Shown here piece by piece: positions 1-11,757 of a stretch of DNA of 64,000 nucleotides. A program made the translations under genes and the position numbers. Every line of letters starts with the position of its first letter. Position 1 is the stretch's first letter. Under the pieces are notes generated by a model that was not told the DNA's origin, searched no databases, and saw only the letters and a list, made by a program, of their open reading frames with translations. The stretch is from Gonium pectorale (lineage: Eukaryota > Chlorophyta > Chlorophyceae > Chlamydomonadales > Volvocaceae). Where the stretch lies: NCBI GenBank assembly GCA_001584585.1, contig LSYV01000012.1:1144952-1208951 (forward strand), given 5' to 3'.

Positions 1-281
1 GGCGGGTGTGGCTGCGTGGGGGGGACTTAGGGGTTGGGGTCCGGTCTGTCGCGGTGTGTGGTGGGGTGGCGGTTTGCTTGGGGGGTTGGGGTGGGGTTTC
101 GGGATCGCGGGCTCCGGGTGCAGCCCTATCACGGCTACCCTTTGGGTGGTCGTGGACCAATTTTTGTCGCGGTTTACCCGCGCCTGTTCTCCTGCGAGGT
201 ATGGGCCTGTCGGTCCGCGACTGAGGGTCCTGTATCTTTCGATACGGCGCCCCCGGTCCCTTGTAACTTCTTGACCTAAAA

Positions 282-923
282 GTTTGCGAGGGGCCCAAAT
301 AATTGTTTATTTATACCGGCGCCTTGAAATGTTTGCGAACCTCCCCTGGGAGTTTTCTTGCGGGTTTTTATAAGTTTGCGAGGGCGCTCAAAGGATGCAA
401 AGTTTGCGAATCCTGCCTGCTGGTACATGGAAAACCGTACACGTTTCCCGTCAATTATACGTACTAAAAGTCAAGCCTGCTCCACGAAACAACACACGTA
501 CAGACATGCCAGTACGGAACGGTACCGGAGTACCGCAAGTACAGCATGCACACCGTATGCAAGTCACAGCTGAAACCCAGACGCAAGGTACTGCATCTCA
601 CATGGGCCGTCGCAAGCCACTTCTGACCGGTACCCGTGCGGTATGCTAAGCTTCACTGCTGGCACGGCATTGCGCTAATGTCAGCGTCCACTGCACACAT
701 ACAGTGCCCTGGGTTTCTGCCACGGTTTTGCGTTGGCCTTGTCCCGACGCCTGGTGACCCCTGGTACTCCACGCGCTCCCCTGGACTACGGTAACTGGAA
801 GTTTGCGAGCTGTGCTAAGAATTTTTCCAGCCGAACAATAAATGTTTGCGAGGCCCGCAAATAATTAATAATTTATTACAGAGATTTGCGAAGGCCCAAA
901 TAATTATTTATTTATTCGCAAAC
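282..923. repeat. Cluster of TTTGCGA units with AT-rich spacers
   Basis: GTTTGCGA or a one-base variant starts at about 282, 331, 374, 402, 801, 844 and 884, and its inverse (TTCGCAAAC) lies at 915-923. Two units, near 284-315 and 884-914, continue into the same AT-rich tail of the form GGCCCAAATAATTRTTTATTTAT. They therefore form a direct repeat about 600 bp apart that closes with an inverted unit. This could be the remains of a small transposon or a satellite-like array. No coding capacity is visible. Confidence 0.7.
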
Positions 924-1237
924 TTTTTGTGGCAGTACGGTATCAGCCGCCAACGGAGCCAACGAATTGCGAACACCACGTGCGGGTGCGGCTGTATTCA
1001 TAACAACAGCCGATGAGTGCCGGTCGCACCAAGGTGGCAGAACTGGTGAGGGCTGCTCAATTCGCTCAGTCCTCCAGGTCCTCCCTACTTGTCAGACGGC
1101 TCAATCTTGTAAAATCCTGTACAACCACATGTCTGAGCACGAAGTCATACTATCGCCGAAACACTCCGATTACCGGTACCCTCTGCCCCACCTTCCCCAC
1201 TGCCTGCGGTACGCTGCCGAGCTTGTCCTGTATTGAA

Positions 1238-1282
1238 TGTGCTCCAAAACAGTGTGCTCCAAAACAATGTGCTCCAAAACAA
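1238..1282 (+). repeat. 15-bp tandem repeat, three copies
   Basis: Three consecutive copies of a 15-bp unit (TGTGCTCCAAAACAR) run without interruption and end five bases before the dispersed repeat copy at 1287. The copies differ only at their last base. Confidence 0.9.
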
Positions 1283-1286
1283 GATG

Positions 1287-1340
1287 GAGCAGCCTCCACT
1301 GACATAAACACCCGAAGGCGCGGCGTAACCAGTAGCTAGG
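1287..1340 (-). repeat. Dispersed repeat family R1, copy A
   Basis: A roughly 50-bp segment (core CATAAACACCCGAAGGCG, then CCAGTAG) that recurs at 47421-47480 and 54991-55050. Read on the minus strand, all three copies encode a peptide containing PSGVY, and the other two copies also share a following RRG. Copy A is the most diverged. Confidence 0.75.
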
Positions 1341-2530
1341 GCGGGTTCGCACAATAACAATAATTCTCGCACAGTACGAACGAGGCCATGCGGACCAGGG
1401 GAACGGTATCCCCTGATGCGGACGAGGAACGAGCAGCGCCTCCCCTCGCAGTCCCGTTCCAGAGGTACCAGCTTACCAGCCACATTGAACCCCGAGTGTC
1501 AGTGTACATACCAGGAAGTAAGGACGGCAAGTGCATGGAGTCAGGCACTGTCATGTCAAACAGTGGTCGTGGCGGTGCTGTCATGTCCGTCTGGTATACG
1601 CGAATCATTTCATCCGCCCCTCGGTGCATCCTATGCCGTTTGCACCGTGTATGTGAGGTCTGTGCATCATGGCTTCGCGACATGGCGTCGCGTCATTGAA
1701 CTGGCCTGCATGCGCATGCCCTGCACCCCTGGGCACGCCACGGCGGCATCGCGAGAAGCGCGCTGCAATTCAAGCTCGGCTGTATGCTCGAGTTGGCCGC
1801 TACTTTCAAGGCTTTTCCCTGGAGTAGCTGGCTGTTGAGAGAAAACAAGAGAAATCTGCAGAGAAAGAGGGAGCCCACTCGCCGATGAACTGACCGGAGT
1901 GGGTTCAGTTCAGGTCTGGTAGATTGTGTCATAAACAAGTAGGGGAAAAGCTTCCTTGAAGCTTGGAAAAGGGCGGAGCCCCGTGAGACCGTACCGGGGA
2001 TTTAGGTCATGAAGTGTGGAGCGTGTATGTGTACCGTAGCGGATGCATGGGCAGGGGCAACCGGTTTGACATGACCCGCACCCGCACGCACCCACTCTAC
2101 CTAAGGGGTAGGGGAGCGACAAAAATAGACACAACCGTGTCAACCCGTCATGAACCCCAGTGTATGTCCGCAAGTGGGAAACAACGCTCGTTAGAGAAAT
2201 TCCGCTTGGCTTGTGCGGGTTTAGTCGTGACCGAGCCGGGTCCTGCTGGCCCATGAGTTGACATGGTTGCGAGAATTGTGAGCGCCAGCGAGGAAATCAG
2301 AGGCCAGACGCCTAACAGCGGTATGTGCATATCTCACGGTATGTTTGTGGCTTTTTTCCGGCGCAGTTGACGTTGTTTGGGTGGGGCAGCTTTCCAATGC
2401 TGACCGGCCAATGGACGCGTTAACCATCGCCAAATGCTAACCAACGACTATGGAATTCTACACACATATAAGGAATACTATTAGTATGAGACTGCAATAC
2501 TTGGTTATGCGTTGCATGGAGTTTGGTGCG

Positions 2531-2555
2531 GACGGACGGACGTACGTACGTACGG
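2531..2555. repeat. Tetranucleotide microsatellite (GACG/TACG)
   Basis: Three GACG units pass directly into TACG units. It sits just upstream of the GC-rich palindromes at 2574. Confidence 0.9.
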
Positions 2556-2564
2556 AGACCGCCC

Positions 2565-2618
2565 CCAATCCCAGGGGGCTCCGCCCCCCCAATCCGCTTC
2601 GCGGCGGGGGCTCCGCCC
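2565..2618. repeat. GC-rich palindromic element
   Basis: Contains GGGGGCTCCGCCCCC (2574-2588), which pairs with itself around TCC, then CCGCTTCGCGG (2594-2604), then GGGGGCTCCGCCC again (2606-2618). Palindromes of this GGGGCTCCGCCCC type are known as abundant mobile elements in Volvox organelle genomes. That link is from general knowledge; only the sequence is seen here. Confidence 0.75.
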
Positions 2619-3150
2619 AAAAAGGGAATTGTAATGTTACGAAATGCGAGCTGATCATGTTCTATATCGAGAAGGCCACGTGCGAACGAGGCCCGGCGGG
2701 GTTCGTTTAGCTCAAAAGCCAGTTGGTGTTCGAAACAGTGAGGCAGGCCATACCAATTACCACCGCTGTCGATATCAGCAGGGCACTGCATCTTCAAATT
2801 ACGGGCCTTACCAGGGGTTACTGCACCCAGCCCACGATGTCATTACCATACCAGAGACCAAATTGAAACGTTTCTAAACGTCTTGCGAGCCGCACACGCG
2901 CCACGTGCCAGCGTGGTGCAGCTCGTGCGAACCCGCCCATCCCGGATCACCTGCAGGGCGTCCCTGCCAATAAGACACGAGCCGTGAAGAGGCTAGTTAA
3001 CGAAATGCAACGTTGCGGCATTGATCACGTGACGCAGCGAGGTTGCCCGACAAAAGTCGTGCTGACCAAGCCTCATCGAATCGGACAATAAATCGGGCCA
3101 CCACAATGACCCACCAAGCCATCGCTGTATCGCCCTTCACCTCCCCCTCT

Positions 3151-3155
3151 TTACA
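3151..3155 (-). terminator. Candidate polyadenylation signal TGTAA
   Basis: The first TGTAA on the minus strand downstream of the stop codon at 4060. TGTAA is the usual volvocine poly(A) signal. It would give a 3' UTR of about 900 nt, which is long, so this assignment is tentative. Confidence 0.35.
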
Positions 3156-4059
3156 ACGCCTTAAGAAATGCCCTGCCGCCCAACACACGCAACGGCATGC
3201 CAATCCGCCAACCCGATAGCGCACGGTGGGTCCGCCACCCCAGTTCTATTCACCCGTCCAACCGCACTTGCGGTCGATGCGATTCAGTCCGCAGCTGCGG
3301 TCGAAGAAAAGACGTATTGATCAAGCACTGCGTTAATGCACACAACCCGGATGAGGGTCCACCACATTTAGACAGTGACTCAAGACGACGAACGTGCATC
3401 TCAAGCTGGTTTGCTGAAGTGCAAAGATTGGCAGATGATTGCACAGATGCCGCGGCAATTACCATGCAGACTGCAACGACCAGCAGATGTCTGCACATTC
3501 GGCGGTGAATGGGCGTGAAACTGCTGCGCTGCTTCGCAAGCAACTCGTCAACCATCCCAACCGAGTGCAGACTAGCATACGTCGCATATGCGCCACAGCC
3601 ACAGCAGGCGTGCCAAATCGAGTCGACACATAATTGGGCATCATGAACGGAAGCATGGGTAGCCCTTGCGTCAGCTTGACCGTCCTTTGTCAGCACCCAT
3701 CATACATCACATTTTTTCGTAGGACCTAAGGCGCAGGGGCACTTGCCCTGTATCGCTTGTGCGAAATCTCCAAACAGGAAGGAATGCAGGGTCACCCACT
3801 GGGTGTCCTTGAATGGTGGTGCGCGGGGCACATGTGGGTTAGGAGGGCGGAAGGAATACGATTAGGAAGGTGGGAGCCAAGAATGCACCGCCCAGTGCTA
3901 TGTTGGTTGGGAGCGAAGATAACAGCCACATCCAGCATAGCCGTCGCGGCTGGCAGAGCCACCCCCCCCCACACACACACATGACATCGTAAACAAATAC
4001 GATCTGTCCATCGCGGGCCAAGTGCCGCCCAGAGAACTTCCGTCCCTGAGGACCCTCTT

Positions 4060-7000
4060 TTACCCCTGCCAATGCAGAGCTGCTCCGCGGCCCTCGGCCA
4101 TGGCCAGGCTAGCGTCCGCGTTGCCAGTGCGGCCCAGCCCTGCCCGCAACGGACCGCCTGACGGTTCATCCCACGCCACCAGCCCATGTCCCTGGCCCTG
4201 CCCCGTCGCCGATGACCAGCGGGGAGCACCGCCCTGCGGCCACGGCGTCAACCCGCGCTGGCTGCCGTACAGGCCGTACACACGACGGACCGGCCAAAGG
4301 CCTGCGAAGGCCCTGCCATCGGTCCCGGCTGCAGTCAGGGTCCGTCGCGTTGCCGCATGCAGCTGCGGCACAGGTGCTGCGCCCGGCAGCGGCCGGTGCC
4401 AGGCCGCCGACGCAAGCTGCTGCTGTTGCTCTCCTCCGGTGTGGCCCCATTCGGCCTGCCCCTGACCCAGCTGCCCACCGGCCGTCGGCGCGGGTACGCG
4501 TTCAGGCATGGGGCCGGCGCCCGCAAAGGCAGCCGCAAACCCGGCCCCCGTATACCCCTCCGGCGCCCGTGCCAAGGGCGCATAGGCTGCTGGGGCAACG
4601 CGCTGCGGTAGCGCCAGCCTTAGCGGCCCGTTGAAGGAGGCCTGGCGGTGGCTCATCTGCGGCCAGTCGAGCGGCTCTGGCGAAGGGTCCCAGCCGCCGA
4701 CCCGTGGGTCTGTGAAGGACACGAGCTGGCCACTGGCGCTGCCCATCAGTTGCGGGCCGCCATTGCTGCCGTTTCGCAGCGGCATCGGGGTCCCAGCCGC
4801 CTGGGCTCTGCCGTCTGCGTCCGACTGCGGTATCATGTTGGCCCCAACGGCGCCGGCCGGGGTCGGCCACCCCGCAAGCGGCGCAGCGCGATTCCGATCG
4901 GCAGACCCATCAATCAACTCGCCCTGCATGGCCCAGGGCACCTGCCGGATGTCACGGCAGCCGCCGGCTGCCGGCGCTCCGGCCGCAAACACCGGACCCC
5001 CACGCGTCTGGGTGGCGCCGTGCGCAGTCAGCATGGAGCCCGCCTGGCCCATGCCCATGATAGCGGAGGAGCCACCGGCCGCTAAGCCTCTGGCTGTGAG
5101 CTGCTCAACATCAAACGTCTGGAATGCAGCGCCGATTACATGGTGACCGCCTGCGTTGGGGTCCTGGGCGTCGCTAGAGGCACCGAGGGCGGCTGCACCG
5201 ACGTCGGCGGCACAGTCTACGGATTCCAAGGAGACCTGGCGGCCTGCGTCCGGGCTGTTGCCGGTCGCCGCTGATGGGGCGGGCGGCGACGGGCTGCACG
5301 TAGCCATCTCTGAGGTCTGGTTGGGTGGGCAGGCCGACGGGCGGTGCAGGGCCGGGGGCTGTGCGCTGCCATCCAGAAAGGCCTGGAGCACCACGTCGTT
5401 GTCTTCGTCCAGCAGGGCGAAGAGCGCGTCATCCGAGACGTCCTCGTCCACCGAACAGTCCATGCTCCGGGCGTCGTCGCCATCGTCGGCAGCCGGGCGC
5501 GTGGAGGAGACGGCAGCCCGACAGGCGGCGCGGGTGCCCACCTGCGCGCGGGCGCCTCGCGCCGCCGCGGCCGTGGCGGTGATCGCCTGCTCGGTATGGG
5601 CCTTGCGCTGCGACGGCGCGGCGACGGGGGGGGCAGCGGCGGTCTGCATCAGGCTCTGCGTGTCTTCCTCCTCCTCTTCGCCCTGCTCGTCCTCCTCTTG
5701 CAAGGTGTGCAGGTCTGTGTGAGGACTGTAGTGCCCAACCGACGCGCTGAGCGCCCTGTCCGCTTCACCCTGGCGCCGGCGCAGCTTGGTCAGACGCGGC
5801 TTCCCCTGTGGCAGCGATCACCGCGGGGCGGCAGCGTCGCGTTCTATTAATTCACGTCTCACGGGGGCGCGCCGATGTGCGCGATCGGGAGGGAAGCGCG
5901 AGCCCTCTATGCGCCCCTGACTGATCGTGCGCAGGGACAGGCAATGGGATGCGCTCGTGTCTGAAGGCGGGTCTCATGCGCTTCCTCGACGCGACGAAAA
6001 CCGGAATATTCAGTGCCCTTCGGCCCATGGCGCTCACATGCAGCAGAATCGCAGCAAGCAGGCGGCACAGTGGGCAGGTACGGCAACGGACACGTCAGGT
6101 ACGGCCGTACCTGAAGAACGGGGATGCCGTGCTCCCGAAGCCATCGGCCCAGCGTTACGCCGGAGGGGAGGACCTTGATGGACACATGCCATTTGGCGGT
6201 GGCGGTGCCGGCCAGGCGCTCGAACCTGCGATTCGCCAGGCGGGCAGTTGCAGCGCTTCAATCAAGGACACGCGAGACCAAGTCATTTACCGATGGAACA
6301 AAACGCACCGTTGATCTGTCCCCGTCTCCGATTCGTCCTGTCCTCCTTAACCACCGCGTGGCCCCCCTCGTACTCATCTGGCTCTGCACCCACCTGCCCC
6401 TGCTCATGAGCTCTCCGTCGCACTCGATGCAGTCGCCGCCCGAGAGGTAGAGCTGGGGGCGGAGGGCGAGAACGGCGGAGGACCGACGGCGTTTTAGTGC
6501 TGTGAGCAAAGAGGCAGGGACGCCGGCGCTGAGGTTGTCCAGGCAGGTCAATGCAGTCCGAGAGAATAAGGCGGGGGCCGGGCATCCGACCAGTCCAACA
6601 ACCCTCAAGGTGCCGAGACATGCCTCCTGCACTTGCTTTCAGCAAACCCAAGACCCCGACTCGTTCTGGCCACAGCCCCCTGCTACCAGTATCATCCGTC
6701 CTGCATTGCCATAATAATAGGAGCTTGACGGTTCCCAGGGATGTACACTTGCGTCACGCGGTCCTCCTTCCTTCTCTTTATATCCCTTCCCCCACTGTCA
6801 GTCCCAACAGCCCACCGTTCCCTGACACCTAGTCCTTGGCGATAGCGATCGCAACATCATTCCCCTTTCCATGACGTTGATAGTCCCACTTCCGTCCCGG
6901 TCCACGCCACAGCACCATTGCCGCACCTTGGGGTAGAAGATGCCCACCGCCCCGCGAGCCGTGGGCTTTGAACCCCGCCCACTGTCGGTGCGCCGCTTTT

Positions 7001-8759
7001 CCACGTTGCGGCCCCGGGATGCCACTTGGACCGTGACTGGTTCCGGCAGCACCGATGGCACTGACTCGTTTGCCAGGTAGCGTCCCCGCGGCGTCGCAGC
7101 CTGTGCGCCGGCGCAAGAGGGGGCGCCCTGCTCCCCCTGATCGCGGGACTCCGACTGGACGGCCACCATGGCGCATGAGCCCTTGGCAGCTCCTGCCGCC
7201 GACGCCGCAGCAGCTGCAGCGGCACGAGCAAGCGGCGTCGCCGACGCGCCCGCGGCCGTGAAGCTGTCGCAGCGCCTCACCCTGGCACCGCCGCCGCTAG
7301 CGGCCGACCTGTCGATGTCCATCGAGCTTGCCTCGGGTCGCAGCTTTTCAAGGAGCTGCGGTGGCGCGGACATGGCCTGGGGCAGCACGCCTGGGATGCC
7401 GGGACTGCGACTGGGCTGGGCCTCGGTTAGTGCGTCGCTCAGCTTCCCGTGAATGTCGACACCACTGGCGCCGCCCATACCGTCAGGAGCGACGGCGGCG
7501 TTGTACGTGTCGAGGTCCAACTGCCCCAGCTTGAGAGGCCGAACAAAACGGTCCCCGGGCCGCGGCCGCTCCTCAACGAGGCCTGGCACGATCTCATCAC
7601 ACAGACGGTCGCCGGGCCGGTAGTGGAGGTGGGCATACTGGTCTTGCACAGGGTGCGGAATGGACTCCTGCGCGAGGCTCCTTGCCACCGGGTCTGACAG
7701 CCACCAAATGCTGTTATCAGCGCCGCTGGCGGCAGTCGTGGCAGCCGGTGGCATTGGAGCCGGCGGGGCCGAGCAGGCGCCGCTGGCCAAGAAGGCGGCC
7801 GCATCGGCTGGAGGGAATGCTGCCGTGTGAGCAACGGCGGAGGAGCCGGCATCACGGCTCTCAGGCCCGCCCGCGTCCGTGCCGCGGGCCTCACAGGGAC
7901 AGTCACCGTAGAAGGCTGCGTTGTAAGACGCGAGGTCCAGCTGGCGAAGCCTGACGGCAGCCACGGAACCAGCGCCCATGTCCGGAAGATCCGGCTCTCC
8001 CACAGGCATCAGCAGCTCCTCGAACCCCGTTACGCCTGCTACCCCTCTCGCAGCTGGCTGGATGGCAAGTGGTCGCCCACCCTGCAGGGCCGGGATAGGC
8101 CTGGCGCCCAGCCCGCTGCCAGATGAGTCGGCGCCCTGTGAGGCCGACAGCGGCGGGCATAGGGCCGAATGCGGCTGAACCCCGGCCGTGCTTTCGGGGC
8201 CTGCCGCCGATGGGAATTGCTGGGACTTGAGGCCCCACGATATGGTCCCGGCTGTCAACCAGCCGCTGCTGTGGTTGGTTTGTGGCACCTCCAGGGCTGC
8301 GCGAGCGCCAGGCAGGAGATCAGCGGCTGCAGCAACTGCCAGTCCTCCATGGCCGGGAAGGGCGCCAGGCAAGGATGTGCGCCGGAGCGGCAAGCTGGAT
8401 CTCGGCCTTAGCGAGTCAGCAGCAGCGGGTTCAGTAGTCAGAGAGTTACCCCAGCTGGTCTGTGACAGCCTGTGCGGAGTAGGGCCGAGCATTGCGGCAC
8501 CTGGAGAACGAGGTCCGAGAGGCTGTGTAGTTTGATGCAGGCTTAGCGAAAAACCTGCATTGCCCGGCTGGACCGGCTGGTCGCGCTGGTCGCGTGCATT
8601 AGCGCGGAGAGGGAGGCGGGAGTTTGGCGCCGCGACCCTACTGAAGGCGTCCGGGCCATTCGTTGAATGCACAGAGCCGGATTCGATGCGTCCACTTGAG
8701 CAAGGCGCAGCGAAAGGCGTGTAACCCGAACCAGCGAACCGCTCGCGTTCAGAAAACAT
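4060..8759 (-). CDS. Large low-complexity protein, two-exon model, function unknown
   Basis: Model: exon 1 8759-6927, exon 2 5805-4060, both phase 0, about 1,192 residues. I chose the ATG at 8759 because the open frame above it has no ATG and meets a possible splice acceptor near 8848; an upstream exon is possible. The donor after 6927 (GTGCGG) ends exon 1 in IFYPK. Exon 2 begins after CACAG with GKPRLTKLRRRQ, so a basic segment bridges the intron, and it is followed by a Glu-rich acidic run. The rest is Ala/Gly/Pro/Ser-rich and looks disordered. Exon 1 carries a repeated motif, QLDLASYNAAF and QLDLDTYNAAV, about 100 residues apart. I see no catalytic domain. A regulatory or scaffold role is possible but not shown. 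Confidence 0.5.
6408..6530 (-). other. Possible cyclic-nucleotide-binding-domain fragment inside an intron
   Basis: Within the intron of the low-complexity gene, one minus-strand frame reads ALRPQLYLSGGDCIECDGEL. This resembles the P-x-x-[YF]-x-x-G-[DE]-x-I-x-x-x-G-E core of cNMP-binding domains of voltage-gated potassium channels, with one extra Gly. It covers only about 20 residues; the flanks do not extend the similarity and no splice phases join it to either exon. It may be an exon relic or chance. Confidence 0.2.
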
Positions 8760-10990
8760 TACAGCTCCATTATTTGTAGGCTGAAAGCTGGAACGGGGGA
8801 GTTGAGGCTTGGTGGCCGTCCCTGCACTACAAGTGGGGAACAGGTGCACTTCACGGCGCGCCCACAACTTTCTGTACTTCTTGCATTTAATGTACTTACA
8901 ATGTGCGTGAAATGGGCGTATTAATAGCGTCTAGGCACTGCTCTTCTCCTGACACAAACCTGGCTGCAGAATGAGTTTGCTAGTTGCCGGGGTCGCGCAC
9001 TACAGTATTGCGTGCCGCAAGCCCTGTGAGGCTTACGCATCCATGTGTATCACACATACAGTATCGCCGCCCGCCTTTCTGCAGTGTTGGTTGCTCGTTA
9101 AGTGCTCAGCGAACTTTAAAAATCAGACCTACAAGAGCAGTTGCTTATGAATAGCAACAGGAGAGTATCAAGTCCCCTAACGGCAGACTGAGAAGTTTGT
9201 GCCCGGAAATGCCCGACGCGTTTGAGTCCGCAAGTTAGGTGACGCACAAGTGATACAAGGTTGGGCGTGTAGGATTTTATCAGTAACACGACAAAAACCG
9301 GCGAGCAACACGGCGAGAAGCCGGACGAGCAGGGTGACGAGCAGCGGGAGACTACAGGTTGTACTGGCAAGGTACCGAAGAGAGAAGTTCCGTGCGGTTG
9401 TTGTATAACAAAGCCCTTATCCTCTCCAGTGCACCTCCAGGTCTGGGAATTCGTGCCCCAGCACCCCATTACTCTTGTTTCAAAGCGGAGGTAATACTGC
9501 GCAGGACAGCACCCATTTCGAGGGACCTTGCGAGGGCCCGTCGGGCGTGACAGATCATGACGTGTGCTCGCGATGGAAGGGGCGACACGGGTCATCATGA
9601 TTTAGCACTTCCCGCGCGGACCGGGGTAAGTTACGGCCACTACGGTATCGTCTCCATCCCACTGCAAAAAACCCGCAGCCGACCCACGGGCGTTCGCAGC
9701 TTCCTGAGTGAGACTCACGCACTGGCCAGGTGACCCTTAACGTTCATCCCTCGACGCATTTAAGAGGGAAAGGGGCCAGGTGGGGGGGGCTATGCGGACA
9801 GTGCAGTCGTGGGTCGTGCGGCTGGGCATAGGGGGAGCGCCCCAGTCCATGAAACACAGAGGTCTTGTCCAGCCTCCAGCTGCACGCGTTTGCGGAACAG
9901 TTGTGTACATAGCGCAGGCCCATTTCGCACGGGTCTATGCGTACGGCAATCCGCGTGAACCCTGTCCCGTACCGGCCAGCGAAGCAATGACCCAGCCAGC
10001 AACATACTACTGTATGTGACCGTCCAAGAGCTATCGCGTCAAACACACACCTTATGGCGTGAACCAGACATAAGTAGCTGTGAACCACAGCAGTGGACTA
10101 ACCAAATTCCCCGTTTCTGGTTTTCTTTTTTTTACAAGTTCCCCATGGGCCCCTACTGCCTGCCCTAGGAGCCTGCCAACCAAACCCGGAAGACAAGTTG
10201 TGCAGTGTACATAGTGCACGGAGGGCATGGGCCGAGCCCTTTTTAGCGCTTTGCAAAGCGCCCGTCCTGCTTAACTAGATAAAACCACCAGTTGTAGCTA
10301 CCCCCCACAAACCTCCCTCTCGGCCGCCCTCCGGTCCCCGCACATAAACGTGTACTGACAGGTCCGCCTTGGGGCATAGGTCGATACACACTGCGCGGGC
10401 ACGCTGCCACTGCAGCAGCACACCCTCCAACAATCACACACCCTGACTCATCTCATCCCACCGCCAAAGCGTGCCCGGCACCAGCAGCGCTCCCGGGCTA
10501 TACTTACCCGCATAGTGTTCTAACTGTTCCCTGTTGGCCTTCGGCAGCGCCTGGCTAAAGCAATGGCCTCACGAGCCAGCTGTCGGCACTTGCTGGGGCT
10601 CCCGTTGGCCGAGACTGGCGGCGCAAGCGGTGGCCTGGACTGGCCGGCCGAGTGCTCCCGCCCACCACGTGCCCCACCACCGTTGGCGTACCCTTTGCCA
10701 CCAGCCCTTGCGCCGCGCCCGCTTGCCCCGAAGTGAAGGTACCTCAAGAAGGGTGGTCAAAGTATAGCTCTGGCGGGCGTGTAGGATCTGCGCAGTTTCG
10801 CCGCAGAGATCGTTCCCGGTTTTAGAAGTGGGGTGCCCTCGTACTCGAGCCCACGTCCTTGGGAAAGGGTTGAGTATACGAGGGAAAATAAGCTCAAACT
10901 TGCGAAGTCGCTGTTGAACAGGATCGCCATAGACAGCGCGACTGGCAGGCCGCGCTGGAGCTCCCGGTCAGGCCCGACAATAACGAGGCG

Positions 10991-11170
10991 GATCAGGAGC
11001 TGCGCTTAGCGCTGGGCCTCCCGGCGGTCATGCCGGCGGACTGAACCTACTCCGTCGGCGAGGACGACAGCCGCCCACCGGCCCAGCAGCGCAGCCGCCT
11101 GCCGGCAGGCGGCTGCGGGGGAGCAGGGGCTGCGTCGAGCGCTGGGGATTCCGGCGGTCATGCCGGCGGG
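10991..11170 (+). repeat. 50-bp direct repeat, 130-bp spacing, coding-like
   Basis: 10991-11040 and 11121-11170 are about 80% identical (shared core CCGGCGGTCATGCCGGCGG). In one plus frame both read [DE]Q-x-LR-x-ALG-x-PAVMPA, so the similarity is kept at protein level. The upstream copy sits in a ~40-codon open frame that ends in TGA right after the repeat. It looks like a decayed fragment of a repetitive protein or mobile-element gene. Confidence 0.6.
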
Positions 11171-11321
11171 ATGGCGACTGGAGGGAGCGGGGATGCGAGG
11201 GATGTAGCCACAGCGATGCGTCGGCATATCACCATCGGGCCGTCATTCCGCTGTGTGGCAAGGGGGAGTCACTGGTACCGGCGAAGGCGGTACAGAGACG
11301 GGGGCGCAGCGCTAAGCGGGA

Positions 11322-11326
11322 TTACA
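11322..11326 (-). terminator. Candidate polyadenylation signal TGTAA
   Basis: First minus-strand TGTAA below the stop at 12222 of the armadillo-type gene, giving a possible ~0.9-kb 3' UTR. Confidence 0.35.
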
Positions 11327-11659
11327 CACGCACCAGAAGTGCCGATCCAGGAGCCAGCTGGGCTAGAGGGGCTGCTCTTGGCTTTCATATGGAGGAAGCG
11401 GAGCAGTTTTGAGCCAATCGTGTGCTGTACAACGCTTCCCCGGAGAGAACTGTAGCCAGGCCGCAAACCCGACGATGGCGGTAGGGCCTTTCACACGGCT
11501 ACTTAGATTTCTAGTCACGCCACCCGCGTTGTCTGCACAGTGTGGCCACTGAACGTGAGACGGGACTAGCACCAGTGCCTCCACAAGCACTACATACTGG
11601 ACTGCGCACCGACAGCGACGTTACCGCTTGGCGCTCGGCTGCCTTGTCGCTGTAGCACC

Positions 11660-11757
11660 CGTAACCTGCCTCATCATGACCCTTTACCCCACTCCACCAC
11701 TCGCATGTCGTCCATGCCCCCACCGGCTTTGACGGACGTGTCACCTGCTGCAACCTG
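11660..11757 (-). repeat. Dispersed repeat family R2, copy A
   Basis: The reverse strand matches 43284-43375 closely around GTCCGTCAAAGCCGG. Translated in one frame the two copies read QVTRPSKPVGAWTTCEWW and QVTRPSKPGGAWTICEYW. Conservation at protein level suggests a formerly coding mobile-element segment. Confidence 0.7.

Larger units (their letters stand above)
1..4059. other. Repeat-rich non-coding region
   Basis: I find no spliced or unspliced coding region I can defend here. The first ~250 bases are G-rich. 282-923 carries a cluster of short TTTGCGA units. There are small tandem repeats near 1238 and 2531, a GC palindrome near 2574, and one copy of a dispersed repeat at 1287-1340. The right end (about 3151-4059) probably includes the 3' UTR of the minus-strand gene that stops at 4060. 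The open frames present are short and share no domain I recognise. Confidence 0.6.

Noticed and set aside
6860..6927. EF-hand-like string DRDGSGTINVMERG in the long minus frame of the low-complexity gene
   Set aside because: It lies past a strong splice donor (AAG|GTGCGG after 6927) in what should be intron, and a lone loop without flanking helices is not an EF-hand.
9116..9598. 160-codon minus frame in the 9-kb spacer
   Set aside because: No domain, no splice context, and base composition like the non-coding flanks.
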